Source: Mytilisepta virgata
Taxonomy: Eukaryota > Mollusca > Bivalvia > Mytilida > Mytilidae
NCBI GenBank assembly: GCA_028015205.1
Contig: CM051521.1
Coordinates: 90,744,513 to 90,808,512, forward strand
DNA: 64,000 bases
Direction: 5' to 3'
Part shown: piece after piece, positions 33,201 through 45,000 of the stretch
How the letters are laid out: each line of letters starts with the position of its first letter
How positions within the stretch are numbered: the first letter of the stretch is position 1
Notes under the pieces: generated by a model
Told to the model about the DNA's origin: nothing
What the model saw: the letters and a program-made list of their open reading frames with translations, nothing else
Databases searched by the model: none
Program-made: the position numbers and the translations under genes

Positions 33201-34401
33201 TGACAAACAGTAAACAAATAACTGTACAGATGTGTATAAACAAGTAATGCTTTAAGAATCCATTGTCCTCAGTTCTAAAGACTTTTTCACGAAGGAATCT
33301 ATTGTATTTACTTGTTCTGTTGAGGATGGATTGAGAATAAATCTTAGTTTGTTCTGATCTGATAAGAAGTTAAGGTTTTTGACATAGTGACATATTTGAA
33401 ATAGTCGACTCCAATACTTTTATTAGTGTTACAATAAAGTAGAAAATGTTTCTCATCTTCAACAATTTTGCATGTCTGACAAAGCCTGTAATATGGGTTA
33501 AAAGACAAACAGAAGCGTGTTTGTATGCTGTATACACCCTATTTCGATATCTTTGAATTGAAAATGGAATTAGATGAAATTGCGTTTTGCTTAATTTCTT
33601 TTAATAGTAGTAGTAACATGTAGCTTAAATTGAAAACAAGAATATTTATATAGAAAAACCCTTACCCGGTATAGAACTGAGTCGATGGATTGTCTTGGCT
33701 TTTCCATGGTGCTTCGATTTTGATAGTTGCTGAAATAATATGCATTATCATTTTAACAATGATCTTAACATGACTAAATTTAATTTATTCATTATGATTA
33801 ATATGTAGTTTGGGATTATACTTTTGTTGTGACTATACAACTGTAAAAATTCCAATAAAAAACAGCAAAATACAACGATGCACAGACATCGAAAGGTACA
33901 TACCACTTCATTCATATTCTTAATGGTATATAAATATCTACGTATACGTCGCCTTCGCCGAGAAACACCAATTTACAAAAAAAAAAAGATCGGAATCTAC
34001 AATGATCCCCACACCTCCGCAAGTAGTTGGAACACTTATCAACATTCAAAAATATAAAAGTTTATTGTCAATCTACAAATAGAATGCAAACATTCTATTA
34101 AGAAATTAAATCACTAGACCGAATGAAAGGGGAAAAAATGTTCAGCTCACAATTTTTGAATATGAATATGTCGTATATATGACTATACTGTAACTATAAA
34201 AACTAATAAATTGAAAAAAGGGAGAAGACCAGCTCTGATTTCTGTTGTAATTAGTTAATTTTGAAGTTGGAAACTCTCCAATTGATAAGATTTATATCAG
34301 AAAAAGTGTCGTTTGAATGATAATTAACACTTAATGATACTACGTTAAGATTAAAGTGAAATACAATTAATGTAAATAGAAATTTGTGTTACCTTTCCCA
34401 T
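24278..34401 (-). CDS. Executioner-type caspase, nine predicted exons
   Basis: Predicted exons, 5' to 3' on the minus strand: 34401-34393, 33729-33666, 31651-31617, 30934-30904, 29710-29695, 29341-29112, 26478-26309, 24818-24695 and 24549-24278. Every junction has GT-AG and phases agree, giving 316 residues. The p20 subunit starts around YDMNHKRRGDCIIINIK. The catalytic histidine is H147 in SHGREG and the nucleophile is C187 in QACRG. The p10 subunit has the SWR pocket residues 230-232, and Asp residues between the subunits could be maturation sites. The cysteine protease would cut after aspartate in apoptosis. Only about 60 residues precede p20 and no CARD or DED is visible, as in caspase-3/7-like enzymes. 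The five small upstream exons, especially the ATG exon, are less certain than the four catalytic-domain exons. Confidence 0.88.
25143..25355 (+). pseudogene. Unidentified coding-like stretch in a caspase intron
   Basis: A roughly 70-codon open stretch on the + strand, antisense to the caspase, reads MRRNGYECPICKQNRKKES with a CPxC pair, then a stop. It resembles part of a zinc-binding protein, but I do not recognise the family and see no flanking exons. Probably a remnant. Confidence 0.3.
25762..26105. mobile_element. MITE-like element with about 45-bp inverted ends
   Basis: GGGACGAGATCAAAAGTTCA continuing to TAGGATAAAAAACTTAATTC is mirrored at 26056-26105. A C homopolymer of about 15 nt (25820s) lies inside the left arm. 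It sits in the caspase intron between the His exon and the Cys exon. Confidence 0.75.
26690..27500 (+). pseudogene. LINE ORF2 C-terminal fragment
   Basis: The frame 27040-27300 reads WSKYFTILKKCFRDTYLFNF and QYKFLHRIIPTNEYF. This matches the pattern of the region downstream of RT in LINE ORF2 proteins (FQYKILHRILPTN-type). A broken later frame gives KYWSPIQYIFPEF. It lies antisense in a caspase intron and is degenerate. Confidence 0.6.
27770..28754 (-). mobile_element. H6: hairpin-ended element with about 150-bp cores
   Basis: Read on the minus strand, the head ATTATCCCCGCACTTTCG pairs with CGAACGTTCTTCG-type hairpin sequence. It is followed by a GTCCGTCC-like tract (28685-28715), then four to five diverged cores (GACCCCTGTGGACCCCAATT and variants). 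The tail is GTGCGGGGATC plus the hairpin ACTGTCGATTCCGACAGT. ATCCCCGCAC/GTGCGGGGAT are inverted ends. Confidence 0.7.
29050..29111 (-). other. Intronic read-through after the caspase p20 exon
   Basis: The open frame continues 62 nt past the inferred donor (TCTA|GTATGA). The splice to 26478 restores the conserved IAGRNHSDDDCFVC sequence, so this tail is intron. Confidence 0.7.
30018..30268. mobile_element. MITE-like element with inverted GGGAGCAACCATTTG ends
   Basis: AGGGAGCAACCATTTGATTT (30018) continuing into TTTATGGGGG is mirrored by CCCCCGTAAAAATC and AAATGGTTGCTCCCT (ends 30268). A run of about 17 C lies next to the right arm. The long frame across it (29800-30282) is not a gene. Confidence 0.75.
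31755..32190. repeat. Diverged tandem repeat, about 155-bp unit, three copies
   Basis: TAACTCATCATTATAAGCTC, then CATACCAAA-ATAA-AT, then AAGTCC-GAAAACTA recurs near 31777, 31943 and 32106. The spacer contains CCAAGGGCAATAACTCTC. It lies in a caspase intron. Confidence 0.7.
32690..33030 (+). mobile_element. Retroelement tail repeat, copy 1
   Basis: Shares CCTTTGTTAG, GTCCATTT-GCTGAACT, GTTGAAGACCCA and GTTGTTGTCTCTTT in the same order with 36240-36600, where the tail follows a reverse-transcriptase relic. I associate this tail with mussel genomes. It is probably a 5'-truncated insertion. Confidence 0.65.
33160..33545 (-). pseudogene. LINE 3' end with AAATTTGAAAT tail repeats
   Basis: The minus strand reads RLCQTCKIVEDEKHFLLYC, the cysteine motif at the end of LINE ORF2. 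Stops follow, then a 3' tail ending in reiterated TTTGAAAT. It belongs to the same broad type as 10441-10880 but is a different copy. It lies in the caspase intron between the 33.7 and 31.6 kb exons. Confidence 0.65.
33990..34150 (-). mobile_element. H7: degraded tail fragment related to H6
   Basis: ATGATCCCCACACC, CAAGTAGT, AAAATATAAAA and a GAATGCAAACATTCTAT stretch parallel the left 130 bp of H6 (27785-27905). No head is present. Confidence 0.55.
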
Positions 34402-35222
34402 TCTTCCTCAGAATGACCATTGACACACCCTTTCAAACATTTTTATTTCCAATTAACAGATATTTTCCCTTTGTATCACTCTTATCACATTCTCTAGTTA
34501 TTTTAATTTTTTGAAGTTACAAAAGAATTCCATTTCAATTATTAGCTATTGTTGTACATGATAATTAGTTTTATAAGTATTACTCAAACTTTGTTGTTTA
34601 TATACATATAGCAATAAAGGTAGAAATTTAAAAAGAATTTTTTAATCCTCAAATTTGTAAAATGTACAGACAATTACAGTTCTGTCAAATTAAGTCAAAA
34701 TTTATGTTTCCCACGTAGATTAAGCCCACATGATCTGCTCTTTACTCTTCATCATGTTTAATTCAAAAGACATGTTACTACTTTTCTGGATATCTGATAA
34801 GATATATACCTTTTAAGATATCAAAAACGCCCTTATCCCCCACCCCCACCCCGCCCCAATATCTGGTATGTAATTAAATATGAGATATGTTGTATGCTTT
34901 ATAAGATATCCAATAATATCATAAATACATAAACATTATCAGTTTAACATGTTTAATATCTTATAAAGCAAAATATATAAAAAGAAAGCTAGAATATATG
35001 TAAAAAAACCTTTATAAAATTCTGATAATATACTAGATATCTGATATAGCTCCCCCCCCCCCTCCCGAAACACACATCGGCAAATCCGTCACTGAAATAT
35101 TTGTCGTCATGTATTATCACTGAGGTAGAGATAATCAATAGCTCAAGACATGACAACTGCTATTGAATATTAGTTCACTATGGAGATTCCGTATATCACC
35201 AAGTTATCGGAATTCCCGGTGA
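34402..35222. other. Upstream of caspase; short palindrome at 34893-34972
   Basis: TGCTTTATAAGATAT and its reverse complement ATATCTTATAAAGCA form 15-bp perfect arms about 50 bp apart. ATATCTGATA motifs and two C-rich runs (34835, 35051) suggest an old MITE. No promoter element for the caspase could be singled out. Confidence 0.5.
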
Positions 35223-36010
35223 ATGGGCACTAACTGTGTACAACATATTGCGGACCTGTTTCTGCATTGTTACGAATCACAATTTATGTCTAAAATCAGC
35301 AAAGACCCAACGAAACAACATCTGATACAAAAATTTAATAACACTTTTAGATATTTGGATGATATTTTGGCTCTCAATAATGACGACTTCAATATTGTAC
35401 ACTAAAGAAATGTATCCTTTTGAACTTACTTTAAATAAAGCTAATACTAACAATGAACACTGTCCTTTCCGGGATCTTGATATCTATATCTCTAACGAGA
35501 AGCTTAATACTAAAACGTACGATAAGAGTGATGATTTTTCATTTCCTATTGTTAATTATCCGTTTTTAGATGGTGATGTTCATTTGGCACAATTGTATGC
35601 ATGGTGTTTATATGGTGTTTATATATCTCAAATTGTTCGATTCGCTCGTGTACGTAACAACGTATTTGATTTCAACGAAAGAAATCTCTGTATTACTGAA
35701 AAATTATTACAACAGGTTTTCGATATCACGAACTTTCAAAACTTTTACTAATTTTTATCATCGGTACAAGGATATCATTCATAAATATAAATCTTATATG
35801 TTCAGGTATTTCATCTTTTATGGTAATATTCTATACAAAGCACAAACATGTCGTCATTCACCCGAAAAGCTTACCAAACCTTTAGACACATTTATCAACA
35901 AGTGATATAGTTACGCTGGGATTAATAAACTATCTTATTTCCAGAGTTACGATACTGTTGTCAAGTCATTTTTTTTTGGTATTAACATTGATTCACTCAG
36001 GGTCTTTGCA
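35223..36010 (+). pseudogene. Reverse-transcriptase relic (YLDD type)
   Basis: Frames broken by a stop and shifts read GTNCVQHIADLFLHCYES, FRYLDDILALNN (the YLDD catalytic motif, about 35350), then CPFRDLDIYISNEKLNTKTY and NYPFLDGDVHLAQLYAW. A third frame continues through FTNFYHRYKDIIHKYK to about 35905. This is the C-terminal half of a retroelement RT of a type I know from bivalves, possibly Penelope-like; the clade is not settled. Confidence 0.7.
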
Positions 36011-36239
36011 TCAGAAATAAACTCATTTATTCTAAAACCAGTTGTTGGCATGATACGGGTTATGTTCTTCTCTATAATTTATGATGACATGAGGGAGGGA
36101 TTGTGGCTGATTTTGTATATGATAAAGACATAATCTTTCGATCAGTTTAATTGAGGTCTGGAGCTTGCATGTCAGTCCTTTGTTAATATATATTGATCAT
36201 TGTCATTTTGCTTAGTTTCTTCTGTTACCTTTTCTAACA

Positions 36240-36600
36240 CCGGACTCGGACTTCTTTCGAACTGAATGGTATCGCTGTGTGTTTGTTTATTCCATGATCG
36301 GCTAGAGGTACGGGGGGGGGGTGTTGAGATCCCACAAAACACATTTAACCCCGCCGCATTTTTGCGACTCCAGCCTTTGTTAGACTTGTTTGTTTTTGGA
36401 ATTTTGGTTTATTTGTACGAGTCTTGTATGCTTCCGACGCAGTTGAGTGTGGCGTCCATTTAGCTGAACTTGTGTGCACTATTGCTTAGGGGTCAGTTGA
36501 AGCCCACCTCCGGTAGTGGGATTTTCTCGCTTTGTTGAAGACCCATTGGTGGCGTTGGGGTGTTTTATGCTCTTTGGTCGCGTTGTTGTCTCTTTCGGCC
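36240..36600 (+). mobile_element. Retroelement tail repeat, copy 2
   Basis: Lies 3' of the RT relic and matches 32690-33030 in motif order (GTTGAAGACCCA, GTTGTTGTCTCTTT). The two together suggest a 3'-end fragment of about 1.4 kb of one retroelement. A run of about 9 G sits at 36311-36319. Confidence 0.65.
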
Positions 36601-37360
36601 CCGTTTCCATTCTCTAAAACATTCTGCTGATCAGTGCAATAATGTACAATAATATGGTATTTTTATCCTTTTTATCTCGGCGGATGAAAATCATCACATG
36701 AGCTAGATAATAATTATTACTTCGCTAGATAGTCAAGACTAGTGTTAAATTAAACAACATGTGATGTACTATGAAAGAATATAATTTATTATTGAAGTAA
36801 TTTAAATAATTTTAATCAAAATAAATTAATTTGATAAATTTTCTAAAGGAAATATCCTGAATCAAATTTCAAACATCGAAATAACAAAATGACATGGTTA
36901 TATCATGTTTCAACGGTTATACTCTCGATAATACGGCATGCCAATCCTGAATCGGTTTGTAAAATAGAAAACTCCTTACTAGTGAGTTTTGACGCGCTTC
37001 GCTCCCCAATCCTGTAAAGTAACTGCATGAAAAATGAAAAACCCGATCGTTTCATAAAGAGATTGAAAGTATGAGAGGAATCTGTTCTTTATTTTTCCAA
37101 ATTCACTTTCTTCCTGGGTTTAAGGTACAGTCTATTTATGGAAAAACCTAATATAGCTGCAAGACTTGCAATTTTATTTCTAAAGTTTGTAATTTACTGT
37201 GCAACTCAAAACAATTTTAACAAATGATAAAATATAAAACAGGAAAAATGATGAAGGTATGAGATTATTGAAAATAACAATTGTGTGTTCTGTTAATAAC
37301 CCGTACATTTTCTATATCTAGTGTGTTTTTGTCATTTGTACATGCCCAGGTTGCGAATAT
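36601..37360. other. Intergenic, nothing recognised
   Basis: AT-rich sequence without supported exons, inverted ends or tandem structure. Confidence 0.5.
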
Positions 37361-37430
37361 GGGAGACCCTCTCGTTGGGGGATTGTCAGGTCATAATACG
37401 GAAAGCCTGACCACAGACCAATGTGTTTGG
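37361..37430 (+). repeat. Double-hairpin module, copy A
   Basis: CCCTCTCGTTGGGGG followed by GTCAGGTC..GCCTGACC forms two adjacent small hairpins. The same order and nearly the same sequence occur in the inverted arms at 61.89 and 63.2 kb beside the polymerase genes. Both end in GTGTTTGGA. Function unknown. Confidence 0.7.
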
Positions 37431-37543
37431 AAAATGCCGCACTCCCTGCATATGAAAGACCCCTTCTGTAGTCTTCGCAAAAATGCAGCTGCAAAAGGCT
37501 AAATTATCCGACCCTACCCATCCACACACCCATTATTTGTACA

Positions 37544-38333
37544 CTTACAGTGCTTTCGAGTCGTTTCGGCCATAAACCAGTTCGTCCATATACCGTTTCG
37601 TCCATAGACCACTTCGGCCATAGTCGTTTCGGCCATACTTTTAATAATGAGATATATACTTAATAGCATATATTGTTTCTTACGAGAGGTATTGTTAGTA
37701 GTTTACTTAGTAGAAGAAAAAAGTTTTGGCAGTTTATTTTACCTATCCATAAAGATTTGGCAGTTATTTTACTTATCTATAAAGATTCTCGTGGATTTAG
37801 CTTAAATAGGGACGTACATCTAAATCTATTATTTAAATCTGTTGATCTGATGGACTTGTTGTCGTACTGCTCCCACAGGGACTCCAGGCGACCTTGCATC
37901 TTCTTGTACAAAGCAAAATTTCTATAGTCAAACAATATCAATCATAAAAAAAAATATGCAATATACCGCATGCAGGATATAGTCAGATCAAAGAATAAAT
38001 AATTGCTAATTATCATGAAGTAATGAACATAATTACATTCTATTTGTCTTGCAATTAATTACGATTGATCTACAATATCTAGTTTATATTGATCATTAAT
38101 CATATAGTAAGTAATTAATATTCTGAAATTTCATGATTAATTTCCAAATATTTATTATATATATATAAAATAAAACTTAAATTTTGAGCTTAGAACTTGT
38201 TAAATATTTGTTAGATTCCGTATAAATATTCCATGGCCGAATCGACTTTAATTCTATGGCCTAACTGGTAGTATGGCCGAAACGACTATGGACGAAACGA
38301 CTATGGCCAAAACGACTTGCTACCCTTACAGTG
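37544..38333. mobile_element. Non-autonomous DNA element with 9-bp target duplication (MULE-like?)
   Basis: The direct repeat CTTACAGTG (37544-37552 and 38325-38333) encloses 772 bp. The inverted ends consist of short tandem copies of GTCGTTTCGGCCATA: at least four on the left (37558-37645) and an inverted set on the right (38235-38320). A 9-bp duplication is typical of Mutator-like elements; that assignment is inference. No transposase is present. Confidence 0.7.
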
Positions 38334-39019
38334 GCAGTCAGAATCGGTTCCCCTCAGTGTCCCTCCCCACCCTTATTTGAATTGTGTTTGATAAGTTGTT
38401 GAACTGGTTCTCATCCTGAAGAAACATGAATATTTTCCACTCGATGTTAAGCAAACAGCAACAATCAATCAATCATTTTTACATAGAATTTAAAGTATGT
38501 CATGATTATGAGTCACAAATGCTTTTGTCCATTATTGGTGCCAATTTAAACCTTGATGAGTACATTTGTAAGTTACATGTACCACATTTGATTAAAACCA
38601 AAATTTTAACTTTATGTGTTGTGTATTCTAAGATAAAATTTTCTTTTAATTGGAAAGTTGTTGCTGTATTTTAATTAAGGATGAATGCTTCCTTTTTGTA
38701 GTTTTATTGGGATGTTAATATTTTCTGTGAAGTGCTTTATACTAAAAATGTGTGCAAGGTCAAGGCTTTTACAACCCTATAAAACTATTAAAACCATACA
38801 TTTAATTCTTTGACAAGAATAAAATATGACAATATTTAAATATCCTACGTATTGTCTTACAAAATTACTTTGCTGCATTGAGACATCATCAATGTCGTCA
38901 TTGGAGCACTCGCTTTAAACAAATTTTCACTTTTCAGAACCACATGATTTCAATGAAATGAACAAGTAATAATTAAAATATATTAGGTCCCATTAAATCT
39001 TTATTTCCCTTCATTATAG
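38334..39019. other. Upstream region of the C8orf76-like gene
   Basis: No repeat or exon is recognised. The TATAG just before 39020 could be a splice acceptor for a noncoding first exon, or simply 5' UTR. No core promoter motif stands out. Confidence 0.4.
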
Positions 39020-39023
39020 AGTA

Positions 39024-42000
39024 ATGGATCTTGGTTTAGGATTTGAAGATGAAGATTTTGAATCCAAAAAACAACAAAGTCAAAAAAACAAGAAATCATA
39101 TAATGCCAAGTTCTGTTACAGTTTTGTAAGTACAGATTATATGTTACATGAAATTTAAATATGAAGTTTAGAACATATAGGTAAATTCCCACCCAGTCAT
39201 TGTCTCATCACACTACTTTTGTTGAACAGTGGTTCCAAAACCATCAAATGCTTAAAAATGTCTGGTTTTGGAAAAAAAATTGTGTTTTTATGAAAAAGAA
39301 ACAAAAGGACATTTAAAATTTTTCAGCTACATTACTAGGTGATGAAAACATAAAAATGCCTTATTGTATGTCTAGATATATATTTACTACATGTTTGTAA
39401 ACATGTGGTTCAAAACCTGCAATGAACTTTGACCTGAGGGACACAAAAAAGTCCTTAATCTGTGGCAAAACAGTTCATGACAACAGAACTACTAGTAATA
39501 ACTGAGAAAATGTCCATAAAAAATTCAGAATGATAAAATAAATAATATACAGTAATATTTTATTCTTGATGGAAAGTTTTAAACAGGGACATTTTACTTG
39601 GCATAGGGACACATTTTTTATCATGCTTCATGATTTGTGAAATTGCCAAAAAAACCATCTGACATGTGCAAGTGTACTACCATTTGATCCATCTCTCATA
39701 CCTCAACAAAACCTGTAGACCGAGTGACAGCCTGCTGTTTCAGGACTTGATTTCAGTTGTGCGTCTTGTCCCTTCTGTGGCCCCAGTCAGCTTATAATAA
39801 TATAGAAGACAGTTTTGCATTTTTTTACCGGTAAATGGAAGTTTTGCTTTTTGGCTTCTAAGAGTAAATATCTTGCTGGCTCCTGAAAATTCCTTATACC
39901 CTAGCATCACACTTATAAACCTTTATGTTAACCTGAAATACATATATAGGTACATACAGCTGCATTAAGTTTGATTGTAATAAACGATATTAAATATGTT
40001 TAAGGAATTGAAAATGAGGACAGGTGAAATTGATCAAGTAAATTACATGGACACTGTATTCACAAATTTATTTGTATTAATTATTATTAACTGCTAGGTA
40101 TTACATAACTATATTATTATTAGAGTAAGAAGAAATTATTGAATTTTTCCAATCTTGATTACTGTATAGTAAAATGTTTGTTGATAATTTTAATTTTCAG
40201 TGGTATGACTCAGAGTTACCTGAACCAGAAAATGCTGGTGTAATCTTTAAGTTCAGGGGAGACAATTTATATCAACAACAAAATTTTACAGAAGCAATTA
40301 ACTGCTATAAAGAAGGACTAGGTTTGTTTTATTTATTGCAGGTGGACATTTTTTGATATCAAAACAATACAAAGAGTGAATCATATACACCAAAAGTTCC
40401 ATATTTTTCTTTGTGTTGTATGCCAAAAGAATTCGGATTGGTCCAACTGCCCATGACAGACAGTCACATGCACTGTCTGCCATAGGAAATGCCCAAAAAC
40501 GGAAGAACTTGAGATATCTAAATGAACATAAATTTTCATATATAACATTTATTCCACATTGTAGCTTTGACAAAAAAATATTCATATGCTGGTATTTAGT
40601 TTTGAGGTTAAGTGAGTTAATTTTAGATCAGAAATTTTTTGAAAATTAAATTATAACGATTCTAAACAAAAATTCACTCACTCAATTATAACAAGATATA
40701 ATGAGATAAGGATTTAATCACACAAATATATGAATTATTTTAGTTTCTTTAAGGTACCACAGTTGGGTCAGAAGAACTCCATCTTTTGGTTGTACGTTAT
40801 TAGCTCACCTGGCTATGCCAGGGTGAGCTTTTGCCATCACTTTGCGTCCGTCGTCCGTCCGTCGTAAACTTTTTTCAAAGATCTTCTCCTCTGAAACTAC
40901 TGAGCCAAATGGAACCAAACTTGGGTTGATTCATCACTTGGATATCTACTTTCAAAAATGTGTTTTTTTAGTCGGCTGGCCAAACAACATGGCTGCCATT
41001 GCTAAAAATAGAACATAGGGGTCAATTGCAGTTTTTTGCAAATAACTCAAAAACCATAACAGATATCAAAATTCTGGCATAGGGTAAAAGTGTTCAGCAC
41101 CTCAAGATCTACCTGCCCTGAAATTTTGAAGAAGATCCAACGACCCATGTAGGAGTTATTGCCCCTTTTCTGCATTTTTTCCAAATTTTGCACTTATTAA
41201 GCTCAATATCTTGGATACTATAAAGGAAATTTGAAAAATTTAAATTTCATATTGTTAGGCACACAAAGATCTACAAAATTTGTAACAGGATCGAAGTTGT
41301 AGGTTCGTTCCTTTTAGGAGTTATTCCTCTTAGATCGTCAAAATTGACCATTTTTGCAGTCTTTATTCATTGTAATAAAATCGTTAACTCCTCTTACACC
41401 ATAAGTTTAATTGCAACCAAACTTAGTGTAGTTGTTCCTTGGCATGAGTGCTACTAAACTATCGTTTGGATTTTTGATTTGTAAAAAAACATGGCTGCCA
41501 TGGCTAAAAATAGAACATAGGGGTAAATTGCATTTTTTTGCAAATAACTCAAAAATGGTGACAGATATCAAAATTCTGATGGGAAGCTAAAGTGTTCAAC
41601 ACCTCAAGATCTACCTGCTTTGAAATTTTGAAGAAGATGTAACCGCCCATGTAGGAGTTATTGCCCTTTTTCTTGATTTTTTTTTAAAAATTTTTTAAAT
41701 TTGTACTTATTAAGTTGTATGATCATTCCTTTTAGGAGTTATTCCCCTTAGAACATCAAAATTGACCATTTTCACAGCATTTCCCTTAGTTTGCAAAATG
41801 TTTAAATGAGCCCTTTAGGAGTTAAAGTTTTGTCCCTTAAATGTCAAAATAACTGTTGATGCCTTATAGATGACCCTTTAAATGTCAAAAATAGCGTTTT
41901 CTCTTGTTTTTGCCCTATAGAATGAAAACTATTGTCGATAGAGAAAAGCTGTTGTTTGCTTAAACAATCAGCTCATTGAGCTCTACAAAAGTCTGAATTG

Positions 42001-45000
42001 GGTCGAAGTTGTCAGATGATCCATTATAGGGGTAATAGCTCATGAAAGACTCCCTTAAAGCTTAAGGACCAGGTGAGCGATTCAGGCTCCTGGGAGCCTC
42101 TTGTTTTAGATATTACTTACCGATACTCTAAACATAAAACTTTTCACAGATCTGTGTTGATATATCCCAGGTATATAAATAGTTTTCTTTTTCATTTCAG
42201 ATAGTTTACCACCCAACAATAAGTCATTAAGACAAGATATATTGGAGTGCATGGCAAGATGTTATCTCCATATTGATAAACATGCAGAATCCTTAGATAT
42301 AGCACAACAACTGGTATATACTAAGAATTTTATACTCCATGAAAGTTTTATAATAAACAGAGGTAGAATAAACTTTAGTTGTACTAGATCAATGACCTAA
42401 TAAAGTCTGCTGGTACTTGTTTACATGAAGAGCACGAGCAGCGTAGTAAATGTACCAGATGCCTTTTCCTGCATTTTCACAGAGTTGGATTTCAACTTCT
42501 AATGTAAATTTAAGACATTTAGGTATCTAAAGGGATTGCAGGATAAAGACAATACAATGTCACTGTCCGAAAATATAAAATTTATTTGGGCTCGCTGCAA
42601 AACTAAAGCTCACCCTTTCTCATGTTTCTAAAGCTTGCCCAAATAAATTTTATATTTTCCGACAAAGACTATGTATTGTATATTAGTAATAAAGATACCT
42701 GGTACATATGTATTGAGAAAATTGAAACAGATAGTAAAAAGTTTAAATTCTGTCTTCATTTTTTGGAAAAAGAGTGCATTTGGACCAATTGCATATTAAA
42801 TATCTATAAATGAGATAATATATTTGGTATAGAATTAAAGAATTTCAGGCATAAAGTTATTAAAGAAGCTAAATTTATAATAAATAATATTTATAGGTAA
42901 AAGATGCTAAATCATTTGATCAAGTTATGCAGACCAAGTTATTAATGAGTCAGATACAGGAAAAGATGGAGGATGTTGATGGTGTGTATGTCATGTATGT
43001 CCAAGTAGATTTTAAATACATAGGAAAGGATTAATTTTCATTCTTCAGGATGAAATTTTTAAAATGAAATTAACAAAATTTTTAAATGGAATGTCTAGTG
43101 GAAAAATCTTGTTATTTGTTTGGAAATATATGGCACCAAACAGTGATGGGGGAAATACTTGTTTTGATGTTGTTTTTTTTTTTTTTTTTGGCAGTAACTT
43201 ATTCGACAGCTATTATTTCATTTCCTTGATTAACTTTTGTTTATACTTGTGAATTTTTGGATTTGACAGCTCATTTCTTTTCCTTGTTTGTTATTTCAGG
43301 ATTTTTCCTAATTGACGCATGCACCTTATTCTTTAATTTTTAGTGATTTTTCCGGTTTAATGAAATTTTTGACATGCATTAAAGTTTAGAATTTTTTTTT
43401 ACAATTTTGACAATCAGTAATTTAGTTTGCAAAAAATAATGAAGAAATTTTGATGAAAATTAATTTTTTTGTAGGATTAGAAGAGACATTGAAGCACCTT
43501 CTGACAATGCATCCATTTACATATAGTTTCTGGCTAAAATTAGGTCACTGTTACAAAGCCAGGATGGAAAGAGAAACTGATAGTGACAACTTCGTAAAAA
43601 TGAAAAGATTGTCTTGTTTTATAAGAGTTAGGTATAAGGCTGTCTAAAACTTATACACTTATTAAGGTTTGAGATTTTTCAGGGTTTTGAAATTCTCACT
43701 AAAACTTTGAAATTAATAAATGGAGGTGTTTTTTGTTTTGTTTGAACCATTGTCTTACATGTATACATGTTAACAATTGACCTTCTATATCCATCCCACC
43801 TACTAGTGTAGTGTGTTTATACCTACAATCTATAACAAGTGACAGAACATTACAATAATTCAAGAACACATGTAGCATATGAGTGAACCATTAGTCTTGT
43901 TCATTTATGGAATATAGATTTCTGGTATTCAGATTTTAGGATTAATTATAATAATCTTTCAAATGTTCCAGATGTTCCAAACTACGTAATGGCAATGACT
44001 TCAGTATACCCAACTTATTTTCATGGATGACACATACAAACAACAAAGTGTGCAACTTGAGAAAGATCTGTATACATAATTCATGCTTTAAACTTTTGGT
44101 TATTAAAGTTATTTTTGCCCAAAAAGAAGTATAAGTTATAGTGGTAATCTGTTATCGTTTGATATCTTAAATTGACAAATTGGACAAGATTGTGTTTTTA
44201 GCTCACCTGGCCTATAAGGCACAGTGAGCTATTGCCATCACTTGGAGTCAGTCTTCCGTCATTGTCAAAAATCTTGTTATATGAAACTACATGACCAGAT
44301 GGAACCAAATTTGGCAGCAATGGTCCTTAGGTGTTCCTCATTTAGAGTTGTGTCCTTTGACCCAGAATGTTGACCAAGATGGCCGCCATTGCTGAATTTA
44401 GTTTAACATTGGACCTGATGGGAAAATTAATTAAAAAACTTCTTACCTGAAATCACTTGACCAATTGGAACAAAACTTGACAGCAGTGGTCCTTAGGTGG
44501 TCCTCTTTCAGAATTGTGTCATATGACCCAGACTGTAACCAAATTGGCCACCACAGCTGAACTTAGTTTAACATAGGGCCCTATGAGAAAATTCATTTAC
44601 AAATTTTTTGTCTGAAACCACTTAGCCAATTGGAACAAGTTTTGGTCGCAATAGTCCTTATTTGGTCCTCTTTCAGAATTGTTTCCGATGACCCAGACTG
44701 TAAATCAAGATGGCCACCACAGCCAGTATTAGTTTAACATAGGAACCAATGGGAAAATTCATTTAAAACTCTTCTTATCTAAAACCTCTTGGCCAATTGG
44801 AAATGGAGTTGGCAGCAGTGTTCCTTAGAGGGTCCTTATGTTCTATAACCAAGACTGTCAACTAAGATGGCTGTCATATCTGACCTTAGTTTAACATAGA
44901 ACCCTATGAGAAAACCAGCCAAGCTGACTGCTACTTAAGTTTTTACTCCTGCTTAAGGTGGACAAGTTAAATCCATGTGAGCAAAACAGGCTCTTGAGAG

